64,000 nt of DNA from Simplicispira sp. 125 (GTDB lineage: Bacteria > Pseudomonadota > Gammaproteobacteria > Burkholderiales > Burkholderiaceae_C). The position numbers and the translations under genes were made by a program. Position 1 is the first letter of the stretch. Every line of letters begins with the position of its first letter. A model generated the notes under the pieces. The model saw nothing but the letters and a program-made list of their open reading frames with translations. It was not told where the DNA came from and ran no database searches. The stretch spans positions 434,001 through 498,000 of the forward strand of contig NZ_QEKM01000001.1 in NCBI RefSeq assembly GCF_003096555.1, written 5' to 3'. This document shows positions 24,695 to 33,830 of this stretch, piece after piece.

Positions 24695-26134
24695 TCAAGG
24701 TTGTGGTGGTGTGGCCTGGCTGCCCAGCACCCGACCCGGGTTCATGGTGTTCTGCGGGTCCAGCGCCTGCTTGATGGCGCGCATCATGGTCAGCGCCACG
24801 GGCGACTGGTAGCGCGCGAGCTTGTCGGTCTTGAGCGCGCCCACGCCATGCTCGGCCGAAAACGATCCACCGAAGGCGGCCACGGCCTCGTACACAAGGT
24901 GGTTGACCTGGTCTTCCTGGTCGCGCAGAAAGGCCTTGGCGTCGCTGCCCTCGGGCGCCTGCACGTTGTAGTGCAGGTTGCCGTCGCCCAGGTGGCCGAA
25001 GTTGACCAGGCGCACGCCCGGGATCTCGCGTGTGAGCAGCGCGTCGGCATGCTCCACGAAGGCCGGGATGCGCGAGATAGGCACGGAGATGTCGTGCTTG
25101 ATGTTCAGGCCTTCCTCGGCCTGGGCCAGCGGGATGCTTTCGCGGATATGCCAGAGCTGGTGCGCCTGTGCGATGTTCTCGGCAACGACGGCGTCCTGCA
25201 CGCAGCCGGCCTCGAAGGCGGTCTCCAGCAGGGATTCAAAGCGGGTGCGGGCGTGTTCTTCCGATTCGCTGTCGGAGTTCTCCAGCAGCACGCCCCACTG
25301 CGCTTCTTCCTGGTCGATAAAGGGCACGCGCAGCTGGGGCATGTGCTTGTCCACCAGTTGCAGCGCAAAGCGGCCCATCACCTCAAAGCCCGTCAGCCCT
25401 GCGCCCAGGTGCTGGTGTGCCAGTGCCAAAAGTTGTACAGCCTGCTCCATCGTGGCGACCGCGGCCCAGGCGGTGAGCTGGGCGGCGGGCCGGGGATAGA
25501 GCTTGAGCGTGGCAGCGGTGATGATGCCCAGCGTGCCTTCGCTGCCAATGAACAGGTCGCGCAGGTCGTAGCCGGTGTTGTCCTTGCGCAGGCCGCGCAG
25601 GCCGTCCCACACCTCGCCCTGGGGCGTGACCACTTCCAGGCCCAGGCACAGGTCGCGCGTGTTGCCATAGCGCACCACCTGGGTGCCACCGGCGTTGGTG
25701 CCCAGGTTGCCGCCGATGGTGCAACTGCCTTCGGCGGCGAGCGAGAGCGGAAACAACAGGCCTGCCTGCTCGGCGGCATCCTGCACGTTCTGCAAAATGC
25801 AGCCAGCCTCCACGGTCAGCGTGAGGTTATCCTTGTCCAGTGCGCGCACCGCGTTCATGCGGGTGAGGCTGAGCACCACTTCGCGGCCCGAGGTGTCGGG
25901 GGTGGAGCCCACCGACAGGCCCGTGTTGCCGCCCTGCGGCACGATGGGCACCCCGGCTGCAGCGCAGGCCTTGACCACGGCGGCCACTTCTTGCGTATTG
26001 GCGGGGCGCACCACGGCAAGGGCCTTGCCGTGCACGCGGCGGCGCCAGTCTTGCTCCCAGGCGCTGAGGTCTCCCTCCGTCAGTACATGGGCTTCGCCGA
26101 CGGCAAGGCGCAAGGTTTCAATCAGGTATTGCAT
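24695..26134 (-). CDS. FAD-binding oxidoreductase, GlcD / D-lactate dehydrogenase-like
   Basis: A 479-residue flavoprotein of the 2-hydroxyacid dehydrogenase group (VAO fold). The FAD-binding segment has VPQGGNTGLSVGSTPDTSGR near residues 69-88, SCTIGGNLGTNAGGTQVVRYG near 139-159 and RDLFIGSEGTLGIITAATLK. The C-terminal domain ends with the FAD-contact FSAEHGVGALKTDKLARY. It would oxidise glycolate, D-lactate or D-2-hydroxyglutarate and pass electrons to the respiratory chain. The start at 26134 follows a GGAGAA; a longer ORF to 26326 lacks conserved sequence. No glcE or glcF genes are adjacent, which favours a single-subunit D-2-hydroxyacid dehydrogenase. Confidence 0.87.
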   Translation of the reverse strand: MQYLIETLRLAVGEAHVLTEGDLSAWEQDWRRRVHGKALAVVRPANTQEVAAVVKACAAAGVPIVPQGGNTGLSVGSTPDTSGREVVLSLTRMNAVRALDKDNLTLTVEAGCILQNVQDAAEQAGLLFPLSLAAEGSCTIGGNLGTNAGGTQVVRYGNTRDLCLGLEVVTPQGEVWDGLRGLRKDNTGYDLRDLFIGSEGTLGIITAATLKLYPRPAAQLTAWAAVATMEQAVQLLALAHQHLGAGLTGFEVMGRFALQLVDKHMPQLRVPFIDQEEAQWGVLLENSDSESEEHARTRFESLLETAFEAGCVQDAVVAENIAQAHQLWHIRESIPLAQAEEGLNIKHDISVPISRIPAFVEHADALLTREIPGVRLVNFGHLGDGNLHYNVQAPEGSDAKAFLRDQEDQVNHLVYEAVAAFGGSFSAEHGVGALKTDKLARYQSPVALTMMRAIKQALDPQNTMNPGRVLGSQATPPQP

Positions 26135-26180
26135 GGGGCAGGTTCTCCAGTGGGGCGGCTGCGCACGGCAGTGGCCCGGA

Positions 26181-26600
26181 TCAGGGGGCGGTGGGAGCGG
26201 GCTCTGGCGCCGGGGCGCTGCGCAGGCGCAGGCGGATGTGCGCCGTGCAGGCGGTAAAAAGTACCAGGCACAGCACAACTTCGAGCAACGCCAGCCATTG
26301 CCCTGGAGGGCGGTCGCTCCAGGCACGCACGACGCCTTCGGTGAAATACAGCCACACCAGCAGGCTGACCCAGCGGTAGGTATACATGCGGTTCTTCAAA
26401 AAACCCGCCAGAGGAATGCACAGCGGCAAGGCTTTGAGCGCCAGCCACGAGCCACCGGGGCGCAGCGGCGCCAGGAACAGCTCCCAAGCCAGGCACAGCG
26501 CTATCAAGGCCAGCAAGCTGGCGACAGCGACGCGGCGGGCGTCGTGTACCAGCGGGTGGGTCGTGGTGGGGCGGGCAAGCGGGGGTTCGACTGGGTTCAT
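26181..26600 (-). CDS. DUF2069 family membrane protein
   Basis: A 139-residue inner-membrane protein with four hydrophobic segments. The family block LCIPLAGFLKNRMYTYRWVS followed by LLVWLYFTEGVVRAWSD is clear near residues 58-95. The C-terminus is proline- and alanine-rich. Function is unknown. Its start codon lies only 21 bp from the divergent YihY start, so the two promoters must overlap each other or lie inside the opposite coding region. Confidence 0.82.
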   Translation of the reverse strand: MNPVEPPLARPTTTHPLVHDARRVAVASLLALIALCLAWELFLAPLRPGGSWLALKALPLCIPLAGFLKNRMYTYRWVSLLVWLYFTEGVVRAWSDRPPGQWLALLEVVLCLVLFTACTAHIRLRLRSAPAPEPAPTAP

Positions 26601-26621
26601 GGCGATGGCATCATAGCGAGC

Positions 26622-27878
26622 ATGCCCTTTTCCCTACAGACCGTGGTGCAGCGCCTGGAGTCATTGCCCGCTGATCTTTCGCATTTTCCTTGGGCGAACA
26701 CCGCACTCACCCTGCGCGAGCGCTTTCGCGAAGACCGCCTCGGCTTGACAGCCAGCAGCCTGACTTTCACCACCATTTTGGCCCTGGTGCCTTTTTTTAC
26801 CGTGGTGCTGGCGGTGTTCACGGCCTTTCCCATGTTTGGCAAGCTGCAGGATGTGTTGCAGCGCTGGCTGCTCGATAGTCTGATCCCCGAGAGCATTGCG
26901 CGCCAGGTGCTGGGCTACCTCACGCAGTTTTCGACCAAGGCCAGCCGCCTGGGCCTGCTGGGCTTTAGCGTGCTGCTGGCCACGGCGCTGGCGCTGATCC
27001 TCACGATTGACCGCACGCTCAACAACATCTGGCGCGTGCGCCGTCTGCGCCCGCTGGCCCAGCGGGTGCTGATCTACTGGGCCGCCATGACCCTGGGGCC
27101 GCTGCTGCTCGGGGCCAGCCTGGCGCTGACGTCGTATGCGCTGTCGGAATCGCGTGGCCTGGTGGAAACGCTGCCCGGGATGCTGCGCCTGCTGCTCGAT
27201 TCGATGGAGTTTCTGGTGCTGGCCGCGGGCATGGCCGGTTTGTATCGCTACGTGCCCAATACCCAGGTGCGCTGGCGCCACGCTTGGGCGGGCGGCATCT
27301 TTGTGGCGGTGTGCATGGAGCTGGCCAAGAAAGGCCTGGCCCTGTACCTGGCCAAGGTGCCCACTTATTCGGCGGTCTACGGCACCTTTGCCACGCTGCC
27401 CATTTTGCTGATCTGGATCTATGTGGCCTGGGTCATCGTCCTGCTCGGTGCTGTGGTGGCAGCCTACTTGCCCAGTCTGCTCGCTGGTGTAGCCCGCCGC
27501 TCGGGCCACCAGGGCTGGAGTTTCGAACTGGCGGTGGAGGTGGTTCAGCAACTGCACGCCGCACACCAGGGCAGCGCGCGCGGCCTGCGCACCGATGAAC
27601 TGGCACAGCGCATGCGCGTGCAAGCGCTGCAACTGGAACCCGCCCTGGATGTGCTCACTGGGCTGGACTGGGTGGGGCGCCTGGAAGAGGTGGATGCCGC
27701 TTCTCCCCACCAGGCCGAGCCCCGCTATGTGCTGCTGGCCAACCCGCAGACCACGCCACTGGCGCCGCTGCTGGCGCGCTTGCTGGTCGAGCGCTCACCC
27801 AGCCTGCAGCCACTGTGGGAGCGGGCGGGGCTGGAGAAATTGATGCTGGCCGATGTATTGCAGAAAATTGCGGTCTAA
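26622..27878 (+). CDS. YihY/UPF0761 family inner-membrane protein
   Basis: A 418-residue protein of the YihY (formerly BrkB-like) family. The N-terminal 290 residues have six or so membrane helices with the signature LTASSLTFTTILALVPFFTV near residues 43-62, and the later PTYSAVYGTFATLPILLIWI. The final 110 or so residues are soluble and helical (VVQQLHAAHQGSARGLRTDE, then LAQRMRVQALQLEPALDVL), a predicted winged-helix-like extension found in many betaproteobacterial members. Function is unknown; despite the old name it is not an RNase. It is divergent from DUF2069 and ends near repeat copy E and a bidirectional terminator. Confidence 0.85.
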   Translation: MPFSLQTVVQRLESLPADLSHFPWANTALTLRERFREDRLGLTASSLTFTTILALVPFFTVVLAVFTAFPMFGKLQDVLQRWLLDSLIPESIARQVLGYLTQFSTKASRLGLLGFSVLLATALALILTIDRTLNNIWRVRRLRPLAQRVLIYWAAMTLGPLLLGASLALTSYALSESRGLVETLPGMLRLLLDSMEFLVLAAGMAGLYRYVPNTQVRWRHAWAGGIFVAVCMELAKKGLALYLAKVPTYSAVYGTFATLPILLIWIYVAWVIVLLGAVVAAYLPSLLAGVARRSGHQGWSFELAVEVVQQLHAAHQGSARGLRTDELAQRMRVQALQLEPALDVLTGLDWVGRLEEVDAASPHQAEPRYVLLANPQTTPLAPLLARLLVERSPSLQPLWERAGLEKLMLADVLQKIAV

Positions 27879-27880
27879 AT

Positions 27881-27924
27881 AGCCTCTGGCGCTTATGGAT
27901 ATTGCGGTAGCAGCTATCAATTTT
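27881..27924 (-). repeat. Dispersed palindromic repeat, copy E
   Basis: AGCCTCTGGCGCTTATGGAT then ATTGCGGTAGCAGCTATCAA, directly after the YihY stop. The inner dyad is decayed (GCGCTTATGGATATTGCGG), while the GCCTCTGG and AGCTATCAA shoulders remain. Confidence 0.75.
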
Positions 27925-27988
27925 GAATTTTTAATCCATGTGAAGCCCGCCGATCTGTATCGATGTGCCAGGGCCACGAGCGCCATGC

Positions 27989-28026
27989 AAAAAGCCCCCG
28001 CACCTTAGGAAGGTGCAGGGGCTTTT
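27989..28026. terminator. Bidirectional rho-independent terminator
   Basis: A perfect GC-rich stem CCCCGCACCTT / AAGGTGCAGGGG (one bulge) with a short loop, flanked by AAAAAG on the left and CTTTT on the right. It sits between convergent YihY (+) and the TRAP large permease gene (-) and suits termination from both directions. Confidence 0.85.
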
Positions 28027-28053
28027 GGGGATGGAGCCAGAGGCCCCGCAGGC

Positions 28054-29856
28054 TTACTTCTGCTTGGGCTCTTCGGCCAGCGAATCCTGCATGGCCTTGA
28101 GGGGGTCATCGTTGCCGGAGGCCGGTTCGGCGTCCGAGGCGGCGTCTGGCGCTGGAGCAGCACCCTCCATTCCGCTGGCCGGGTCGGGCGTATTGAAGCC
28201 GCCTGGATCGGGCATCGAGGCCTCCATCTCCAGGCGCACCTTGTCCAGGTCGTAGACCACCTTTTTGTCCAACCCGCTGGAGACGATGCCAGGGAAGATG
28301 ATGACCAGGCTCACCATGACGATCTGGATGAGCACGAACGGTACGGCGCCCCAATAGATCTGCAGGGTCGTAATGGGCTTGACCATTTTCTTTGTGACCT
28401 TGTCCAGGTATTCCACCGTGGGGGCCACGCTGCGCAGATAGAACAGCGCAAAGCCAAAGGGCGGGTGCATGAACGAGGTCTGCATGTTGATGCCCAGCAG
28501 AACGCCGAACCAGATCAGGTCAATGCCCAGCTTCTCTGCCACGGGGGCCAGCAGCGGCACGACGATGAACGACAGCTCGAAAAAGTCCAGGAAGAAAGCC
28601 AGGAAGAAGACCATGACGTTCACCACGATCAGGAAGCCCAACTGCCCCCCAGGCAGGCCCGACAACAGGTGCTCCACCCAGCGCGGGCCATCCACGCCCT
28701 GGAAGGTCAGGCCAAAGACCGTGGCCCCCAGCAGAATGAACAACACGAAGCACGAGAGCTTGGTGGTGGTGGTGAGTGCCTGGCGGAGCAAACTCATCGA
28801 CAGGCGTTTGCGTGCCATGGCCATGACAAAGGCACCCAGTGCACCCATGGCGCCGCCTTCTGTCGGTGTGGCGATGCCCAGAAAAATGGTTCCCAGCACC
28901 AGGAAAATCAGCAGCAACGGCGGGATCAGCACAAACGTGACGCGCTCGGCCATGCGCGAGAGCAGCCCCATGCGGGTGATTTTGTTGATACTGGCGGCCA
29001 TGAAAGCCAGGATCACGCCAAAGCACATGGCTACGACAATGGTTTCGTCCAGTGCCACCTTCTCCACCACCTCGCCCGACCACCAGCTGTGCAGCGCAGG
29101 CATGTTCTTGGCAACGTAGATGGATGCGGCGGTGCAGATGGTTGTCAGGATCAGCAGCGAGGTGATGCCGCTCTTGCCGCTGTCTTCACGCAGGGTGCGC
29201 GCTTCAGGTGGCAAGGCAGGTACCCATTGGGGCTTGAAGATGGCCAGCAAGATCACGTAGGTGGCATAGAAGCCGCACAGCATCAGGCCGGGAATGAAGG
29301 CGCCCTTGTACATGTCGCCCACGCTGCGGCCCAGCTGGTCGGCCAGGATGATCAGCACCAGCGAGGGAGGAATGATCTGTGCCAGCGTTCCCGAGGCCGC
29401 AATCACGCCGGCGGCCAGGCGCCGGTCATAGCCGTAGCGCAGCATGATGGGCAATGAGATCAGGCCCATGGAAATGACCGAGGCAGCGACCACGCCCGTG
29501 GTGGCAGCGAGCAGCGTGCCCACGAAGATCACGGCCAGTGCCAGTCCGCCGCGTATGGGGCCGAAGAGCTGGCCAATGGTCTCCAGCAAATCCTCGGCCA
29601 TGCCACTGCGTTCCAGTATCAGCCCCATCAGGGTGAAGAAGGGAATGGCCAGCAGAGTGTCGTTCTGCATGATGCCGAAAATGCGCAAGGGCAGGGCCTG
29701 CAGCAGGGCTTCGGGCAGGACGCCCAGCTCGATACCGATGAATGCGAAGAACAGACCGCAGGCGCCGAGGCTGAAAGCCACCGGAAAGCCCATGAGCAGA
29801 AACAGGATCAGCCCCCCGAACATGATCGGGGCGAGGTTGGTGGTGAAGAATTCCAT
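28054..29856 (-). CDS. TRAP transporter large permease (DctM-like)
   Basis: A 600-residue inner-membrane protein of the TRAP large subunit family, with about 12-14 helices. Hallmarks: GGLILFLLMGFPVAFSLGAC, NDTLLAIPFFTLMGLILERS, GTLLAATTGVVAASVISMGL and SGTLAQIIPPSLVLIILADQ near residues 140-180, and ATPTEGGAMGALGAFVMAMA later on. It is longer than the usual 430 residues because of a soluble insert after about residue 220 and an acidic, proline-rich C-terminal tail (PDPASGMEGAAPAPDAASDA). It carries Na+-coupled organic acid uptake together with the small subunit encoded upstream (16-bp gap). No DctP binding protein is within reach in this window. Confidence 0.88.
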   Translation of the reverse strand: MEFFTTNLAPIMFGGLILFLLMGFPVAFSLGACGLFFAFIGIELGVLPEALLQALPLRIFGIMQNDTLLAIPFFTLMGLILERSGMAEDLLETIGQLFGPIRGGLALAVIFVGTLLAATTGVVAASVISMGLISLPIMLRYGYDRRLAAGVIAASGTLAQIIPPSLVLIILADQLGRSVGDMYKGAFIPGLMLCGFYATYVILLAIFKPQWVPALPPEARTLREDSGKSGITSLLILTTICTAASIYVAKNMPALHSWWSGEVVEKVALDETIVVAMCFGVILAFMAASINKITRMGLLSRMAERVTFVLIPPLLLIFLVLGTIFLGIATPTEGGAMGALGAFVMAMARKRLSMSLLRQALTTTTKLSCFVLFILLGATVFGLTFQGVDGPRWVEHLLSGLPGGQLGFLIVVNVMVFFLAFFLDFFELSFIVVPLLAPVAEKLGIDLIWFGVLLGINMQTSFMHPPFGFALFYLRSVAPTVEYLDKVTKKMVKPITTLQIYWGAVPFVLIQIVMVSLVIIFPGIVSSGLDKKVVYDLDKVRLEMEASMPDPGGFNTPDPASGMEGAAPAPDAASDAEPASGNDDPLKAMQDSLAEEPKQK

Positions 29857-29872
29857 GGTGTGTGCTCTGCGT

Positions 29873-30484
29873 TCAGATGGCCTTGCCGTTGCTCTTGGCC
29901 GCTTCGGCCAGGCGACGGATGGATTCAGCAAGCTCTTGTTCTGCGGTTTTTTCGTCGCCCTTCTTTAAGGTCGGGTCTTCGATCAGACCCATGAGAAAAG
30001 CGATGCGTTTGATCAGTTCAGACCAGCCTTGCAGCAGCAGCAGTGCAAAGCCGAGCGGCATCATGGCGTACACCGGCCAGCGGATCAGCCCTCCGGCGTT
30101 GTTCGACATCTCGCCCGATTCGAAACCACGCACAAAGAAAGGGATGCCGTACCACAGGATGGCCAGGCACATGGGCGTCAGAAAGGTCGTAAAGCCCACG
30201 ACGTCGATCCAGATCTGGGTGCGCTTGGAGAACCGGCTGGTGATCACGTCCACCTTCACGTGCTCGCCCTGCAGCAGGGTGTAGCCGGCCGCAATCAGGA
30301 AGGAAGCGGCGAACAGGTACCACTGCACTTCCAGAAAAGCATTGGAGCTGAGATTGAACAGCTTGCGAGAGAGGGCGTTCAGACCGCTGATAAGCGTCGA
30401 GGCCAGGATGAGCCAGATGACGTATTTGCCGATCTGGGTACTGAGCCAGTCGATTCCTCTGGATAGTTTCAGTAATGCCTGCAT
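29873..30484 (-). CDS. TRAP transporter small permease (DctQ-like)
   Basis: A 203-residue four-helix inner-membrane subunit. DctQ features: ISGLNALSRKLFNLSSNAFL, EVQWYLFAASFLIAAGYTLL, then GEHVKVDVITSRFSKRTQIW and AGGLIRWPVYAMMPLGFALL. The polar C-terminal 45 residues (DPTLKKGDEKTAEQELAESI) extend beyond the last helix. It is the first gene of the two-gene TRAP unit, with the promoter in the 360-bp divergent region before the AMP-ligase gene. Confidence 0.87.
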   Translation of the reverse strand: MQALLKLSRGIDWLSTQIGKYVIWLILASTLISGLNALSRKLFNLSSNAFLEVQWYLFAASFLIAAGYTLLQGEHVKVDVITSRFSKRTQIWIDVVGFTTFLTPMCLAILWYGIPFFVRGFESGEMSNNAGGLIRWPVYAMMPLGFALLLLQGWSELIKRIAFLMGLIEDPTLKKGDEKTAEQELAESIRRLAEAAKSNGKAI

Positions 30485-30844
30485 GGTGTCTCCAATCAAA
30501 TGTGGGCGCGTCGCGCTGCAGATTTGCCGTAGGTATGGCAAGGGGTACGGCAACTTTTTGCAACGGCGCGATTCTACGGAGCACTCTAATAGGAGTCTGA
30601 CGGCAGCGTGACGGTGTTATCCCGCAGCAATGACTTGATTCTGTGCTATTGATTTTGTAGCTATAAGGGTTATCACCAGGGTGTAAAACGCCTTGTTTCA
30701 TGTCCTGTGGCCCCCTTGGCGGGGGTGGGTAAATCGCTAGCACGGGGGGCGGATAAGGAGGGTTTTCGGCGCCCAAGCACTCCTATACTGCCCCGGGGTG
30801 GGCGCAGACCCGCCTGTAACCCATATGACAGGAGATACGCACTC
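30485..30844. other. Divergent promoter region of 360 bp
   Basis: This separates the TRAP genes (-) from an AMP-ligase gene (+). It contains a degenerate repeat copy at 30646-30677 and a CCCCC-TTGGC-GGGGG hairpin at 30711-30725. No gene is seen, and in particular no DctP-like binding protein. Confidence 0.5.
30646..30677 (-). repeat. Dispersed palindromic repeat, degenerate copy F
   Basis: CTATTGATTTTGTAGCTATAAGGGTTATCACC keeps only the TGTAGCTATAA shoulder and part of the centre. It is listed because its position (intergenic) and flank match the other copies; it may be chance. Confidence 0.35.
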
Positions 30845-32536
30845 ATGAGCTCTGTAGCACCCGATACGCTGGCATTGCAGCGCCTTTACCATTGGGAGCA
30901 GGCAGCACCCAACCGCGTGACGTTGACCCAGCCCATGGGCCAGGGCGTGGTTCAGGATTTCACCTGGGGTCAGCTGGCCGACCAGGTGCGCCGCATGGCC
31001 GCACACCTGCAGTCCCAAGGCTGGGAGCCCGGGTCGCGGGTGGCCATTCTGTCCAAAAACTGTGCCTGGTGGCTGATGAGCGACCTGGCGATCTGGATGG
31101 CGGGGTATGTGTCGGTGCCGCTGTACCCCACACTGGCGCACGACACGGTGAACCAGATTCTCACGCACAGCGAAGCCAAGGCGTGTTTCATTGGCAAGCT
31201 CGATGGCTGGGAAGGCATGAAGCCGGGTGTTCCTGAAGGCATGCCCTGCATCAGCTACGCTTTGTCGCCTGAAGATGCACGCAAGAACTACGAAGGCTGG
31301 GATGCCATCTGCGCACGCACCCCGCCACTGCAGGGTGCGCCGGTACGCGGTGCGGACGAGTTGGCCACGTTGATCTACACCTCGGGCACCACGGGCAAGC
31401 CCAAGGGGGTGATGCACAGTTTCGGCAATTTCGCCTGGGCACTGGGCTCGGGGATCAAGCGCATTCCCATGGGCCAGGAAGACCGCATGCTGTCCTACCT
31501 GCCGCTGGCGCACGTGGTTGAACGTGTGCTGGTGGAGCATGGCTGGCTGCGCACGGGCATGCAGCTGTTTTTTGCGGAAACGCTGGAGACGTTTGCACTG
31601 GACTTGCAGCGGGCCCAGCCCACGATTTTCTTCTCGGTGCCGCGCCTGTGGGTCAAATTCCAGCAGGGCATTCACCACAAGATGCCACCGGCCAAGCTCA
31701 ACCGCCTGCTGTCCATCCCACTGATTGGCGGCCTGGTGCGCAGCAAGGTGAAAAAAGCCCTGGGATTGAACCATTGCCGTATTGCAGCAGGGGGCGCGGC
31801 GCCCATGCCTTTGTCCCTGCTGCAGTGGTACAGCAAGCTGGGCCTGGATATCAATGAAGGCTATGGCATGACGGAAAATCTGGCCGTCTCGCACATTACC
31901 GTGCCGGGCAAAAACCAGCAAGGCAGCGTAGGCCCGGCCTACGACGGTGTGGAACACCGCACCGATCCGCAGACCGGGGAAATCCAGATGCGCAGCCCTG
32001 CCTTGATGCTGGGTTACTACAAGGAGCCGGAACAAAGCCGCGACGCCTTCACTGCTGATGGCTGGCTGCGCACCGGCGACAAGGGGCGCATCGACGCCCA
32101 GGGTTGCCTGCACATCACGGGCCGCGTGAAGGATTTGTTCAAGACCGGCAAGGGCAAATATGTGGCTCCCGCGCCCATTGAAGACAAACTCGGCACGCAC
32201 GAGTCGGTCGAAGCGTGTGTGGTGACGGGTGCCAACCTGGGCCAGCCACTCGGAATCGTGATGCTCAATGCCGATGCTGTGGCCAAGGCAGAACAACCGC
32301 AGGGAAAAGCCGCGCTGGAGGCCTCGCTGACAGCGCACCTCAAGAGTGTCAATGCCACGCTGGACCCGCATGAGCAACTGCAATGCATCGTCCTGGTGAC
32401 CACGCCCTGGACGGTGGACAACGATCTGATTACGCCCACCTTCAAGGTCAAGCGCAACCGCATCGAAGACATTTATTCCGCCAACTATGAGCGCTGGGAA
32501 ACCTCGGGCAAGAAGGTGGTTTGGTACGGCCAGTGA
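30845..32536 (+). CDS. AMP-binding acyl-CoA synthetase (long-chain type)
   Basis: A 563-residue adenylate-forming ligase that would activate a carboxylic acid to its CoA thioester. The phosphate-binding loop LIYTSGTTGKPKG is at residues 177-189. The later motifs are INEGYGMTENLAVSH and TADGWLRTGDKGRIDAQG, with the hinge/A10-type lysine region KGKYVAPAPIEDKL. GGAG lies before the ATG at 30845. It resembles the FAA1-like 'fatty-acid ligase' group rather than short-chain Acs. It is transcribed toward the liv operon and stops at a terminator they share. Confidence 0.88.
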   Translation: MSSVAPDTLALQRLYHWEQAAPNRVTLTQPMGQGVVQDFTWGQLADQVRRMAAHLQSQGWEPGSRVAILSKNCAWWLMSDLAIWMAGYVSVPLYPTLAHDTVNQILTHSEAKACFIGKLDGWEGMKPGVPEGMPCISYALSPEDARKNYEGWDAICARTPPLQGAPVRGADELATLIYTSGTTGKPKGVMHSFGNFAWALGSGIKRIPMGQEDRMLSYLPLAHVVERVLVEHGWLRTGMQLFFAETLETFALDLQRAQPTIFFSVPRLWVKFQQGIHHKMPPAKLNRLLSIPLIGGLVRSKVKKALGLNHCRIAAGGAAPMPLSLLQWYSKLGLDINEGYGMTENLAVSHITVPGKNQQGSVGPAYDGVEHRTDPQTGEIQMRSPALMLGYYKEPEQSRDAFTADGWLRTGDKGRIDAQGCLHITGRVKDLFKTGKGKYVAPAPIEDKLGTHESVEACVVTGANLGQPLGIVMLNADAVAKAEQPQGKAALEASLTAHLKSVNATLDPHEQLQCIVLVTTPWTVDNDLITPTFKVKRNRIEDIYSANYERWETSGKKVVWYGQ

Positions 32537-32554
32537 ATCGCTGTTTGCGTCCAT

Positions 32555-32594
32555 GAAAAAACACCGCCCGGTTCAAGCCGGGCGGTGTTTTTTT
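32555..32594. terminator. Bidirectional rho-independent terminator
   Basis: AAAAAACACCGCCCG, loop GTTCAAGC, CGGGCGGTGTTTTTTT: a strong 10-base GC stem with A- and T-runs on both sides. It separates the convergent AMP-ligase (+) and livK-like (-) genes. Confidence 0.92.
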
Positions 32595-32628
32595 GTGGTG
32601 CGCCCAGCATGGGCGCACACTTGCGAAC

Positions 32629-33807
32629 TTATTCGGTAATGTAGTTCGACACGATGACCCAGCGGCCGTCATGCAGTTGCGACAGGCGCGAGAGGTTGCT
32701 GCCCAGGCGCTTTTGCGGTCCGAACTTCTGCACTGCGCTGCCAAAGATGTCGCGCGGGATTTCCATGGTGTCCATGGCCTTGATGAAGCTGTCGGTGCTC
32801 AGGTTGGTGCCCGCCTTCTGCGCGACGCGGATGAAGCTGTCGATCGCAAGATAGCCATAGACCGAGAACACAGCAGGGTCTTCGTTGAAGGCCGTCTTGT
32901 ATTTGGTGGCCCAGAAACGGATGGGTTGCGATGCGTCGTCCAGGTAGGGGTTCTGCACCGTCATCGTGGCGTAGAGCCCATCCATGGCCTTGCCGCCCAA
33001 CTTGTGGATCAGGTCGGTGTAGGCTGCGCTGGAACCCAGGAAGATCGGGTTGAAACCCAGTTTGCGCGCTGTACCAATGCCGCCAATCGTCTCGCGGATG
33101 ATGGTGCCCAGCACCACCATGTCGCATTCGGCCGCCTTGAGCTTGGACATTTGCGAAGAGAAGTCGGTGGCACCGCGTTTGAACGTGGTTTTTTCGACCA
33201 TGGTCATGCCGATGGCCTTGAGGCCGTCTTCTGCGCCGCGCTGTACTTCCAGGCCGAACTCGTCGTCCTGGTACATGGAGCACACCTTCTGGGCCTTCTT
33301 TTCCTTGACCAGCTTCGGCGTAGCAGCCTTCATCTGGTCATAGTAGGTGGCAGCAAAAGCGTACTTGAGCTTGTGGAAAGGCTCGTACATCTCACGCGCA
33401 GCCGTCACCGGGAAGAAGTTGATGACGTTCTTTTCAAACTGTACGGGCATGGCGGCAAGGTTTTGCGCCGTGCCCAGGTGGCCCACCATCATGAAAATCT
33501 TGTTCTGATTGACCAGCTTTTGGGCCGCCAGAACGGCTTTCTTGGGGTCGTAGCCTGAATCTTCCACGAGCAGGTTGAGCTTGCGTCCGTTGACGCCGCC
33601 TTGCTCGTTAACTTCGTTCACGCGCAGCATCATGCCGTTGCGCAACTGTTTGCCAAAGCCTGCCAGAGGACCAGACAGATCCTGGATGGAACCCAGCGTG
33701 ATCTCGGTTTTGCTCACGCCCTGGCTTTCCTGGGCTTGTACCCCGGACGTGCTCATGGCGGCAGCGCATGCCAGCGCGGCCCAGGCTGCGGTCGATGTCA
33801 TTTTCAT
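32629..33807 (-). CDS. Branched-chain-amino-acid-type ABC binding protein
   Basis: A 392-residue periplasmic protein with a signal peptide (AWAALACAAAMSTSGVQA then QES). It belongs to the LivK-like type I fold group: EITLGSIQDLSGPLAGFGKQ near residues 35-54, AAQKLVNQNKIFMMVGHLGT, NFFPVTAAREMYEPFHKLKY and AAECDMVVLGTIIRETIGGI. AGGAGA precedes the ATG at good spacing. It is the last gene of a livHMGF/acyl-CoA-ligase operon. This subgroup often binds aromatic or other carboxylates rather than leucine, which fits the ligase beside it; the ligand here is unproven. Confidence 0.88.
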   Translation of the reverse strand: MKMTSTAAWAALACAAAMSTSGVQAQESQGVSKTEITLGSIQDLSGPLAGFGKQLRNGMMLRVNEVNEQGGVNGRKLNLLVEDSGYDPKKAVLAAQKLVNQNKIFMMVGHLGTAQNLAAMPVQFEKNVINFFPVTAAREMYEPFHKLKYAFAATYYDQMKAATPKLVKEKKAQKVCSMYQDDEFGLEVQRGAEDGLKAIGMTMVEKTTFKRGATDFSSQMSKLKAAECDMVVLGTIIRETIGGIGTARKLGFNPIFLGSSAAYTDLIHKLGGKAMDGLYATMTVQNPYLDDASQPIRFWATKYKTAFNEDPAVFSVYGYLAIDSFIRVAQKAGTNLSTDSFIKAMDTMEIPRDIFGSAVQKFGPQKRLGSNLSRLSQLHDGRWVIVSNYITE

Positions 33808-33830
33808 GTCCTGTCTCCTTTTGAATTGTG

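Noticed and set aside
24701..26257. A 518-codon plus-strand frame opposite the GlcD-like gene, and similar frames at 28465-29457 (+) and 30737-32554 (-)
   Set aside because: All lie opposite confident genes and have low-complexity His/Gln/Gly-rich translations.
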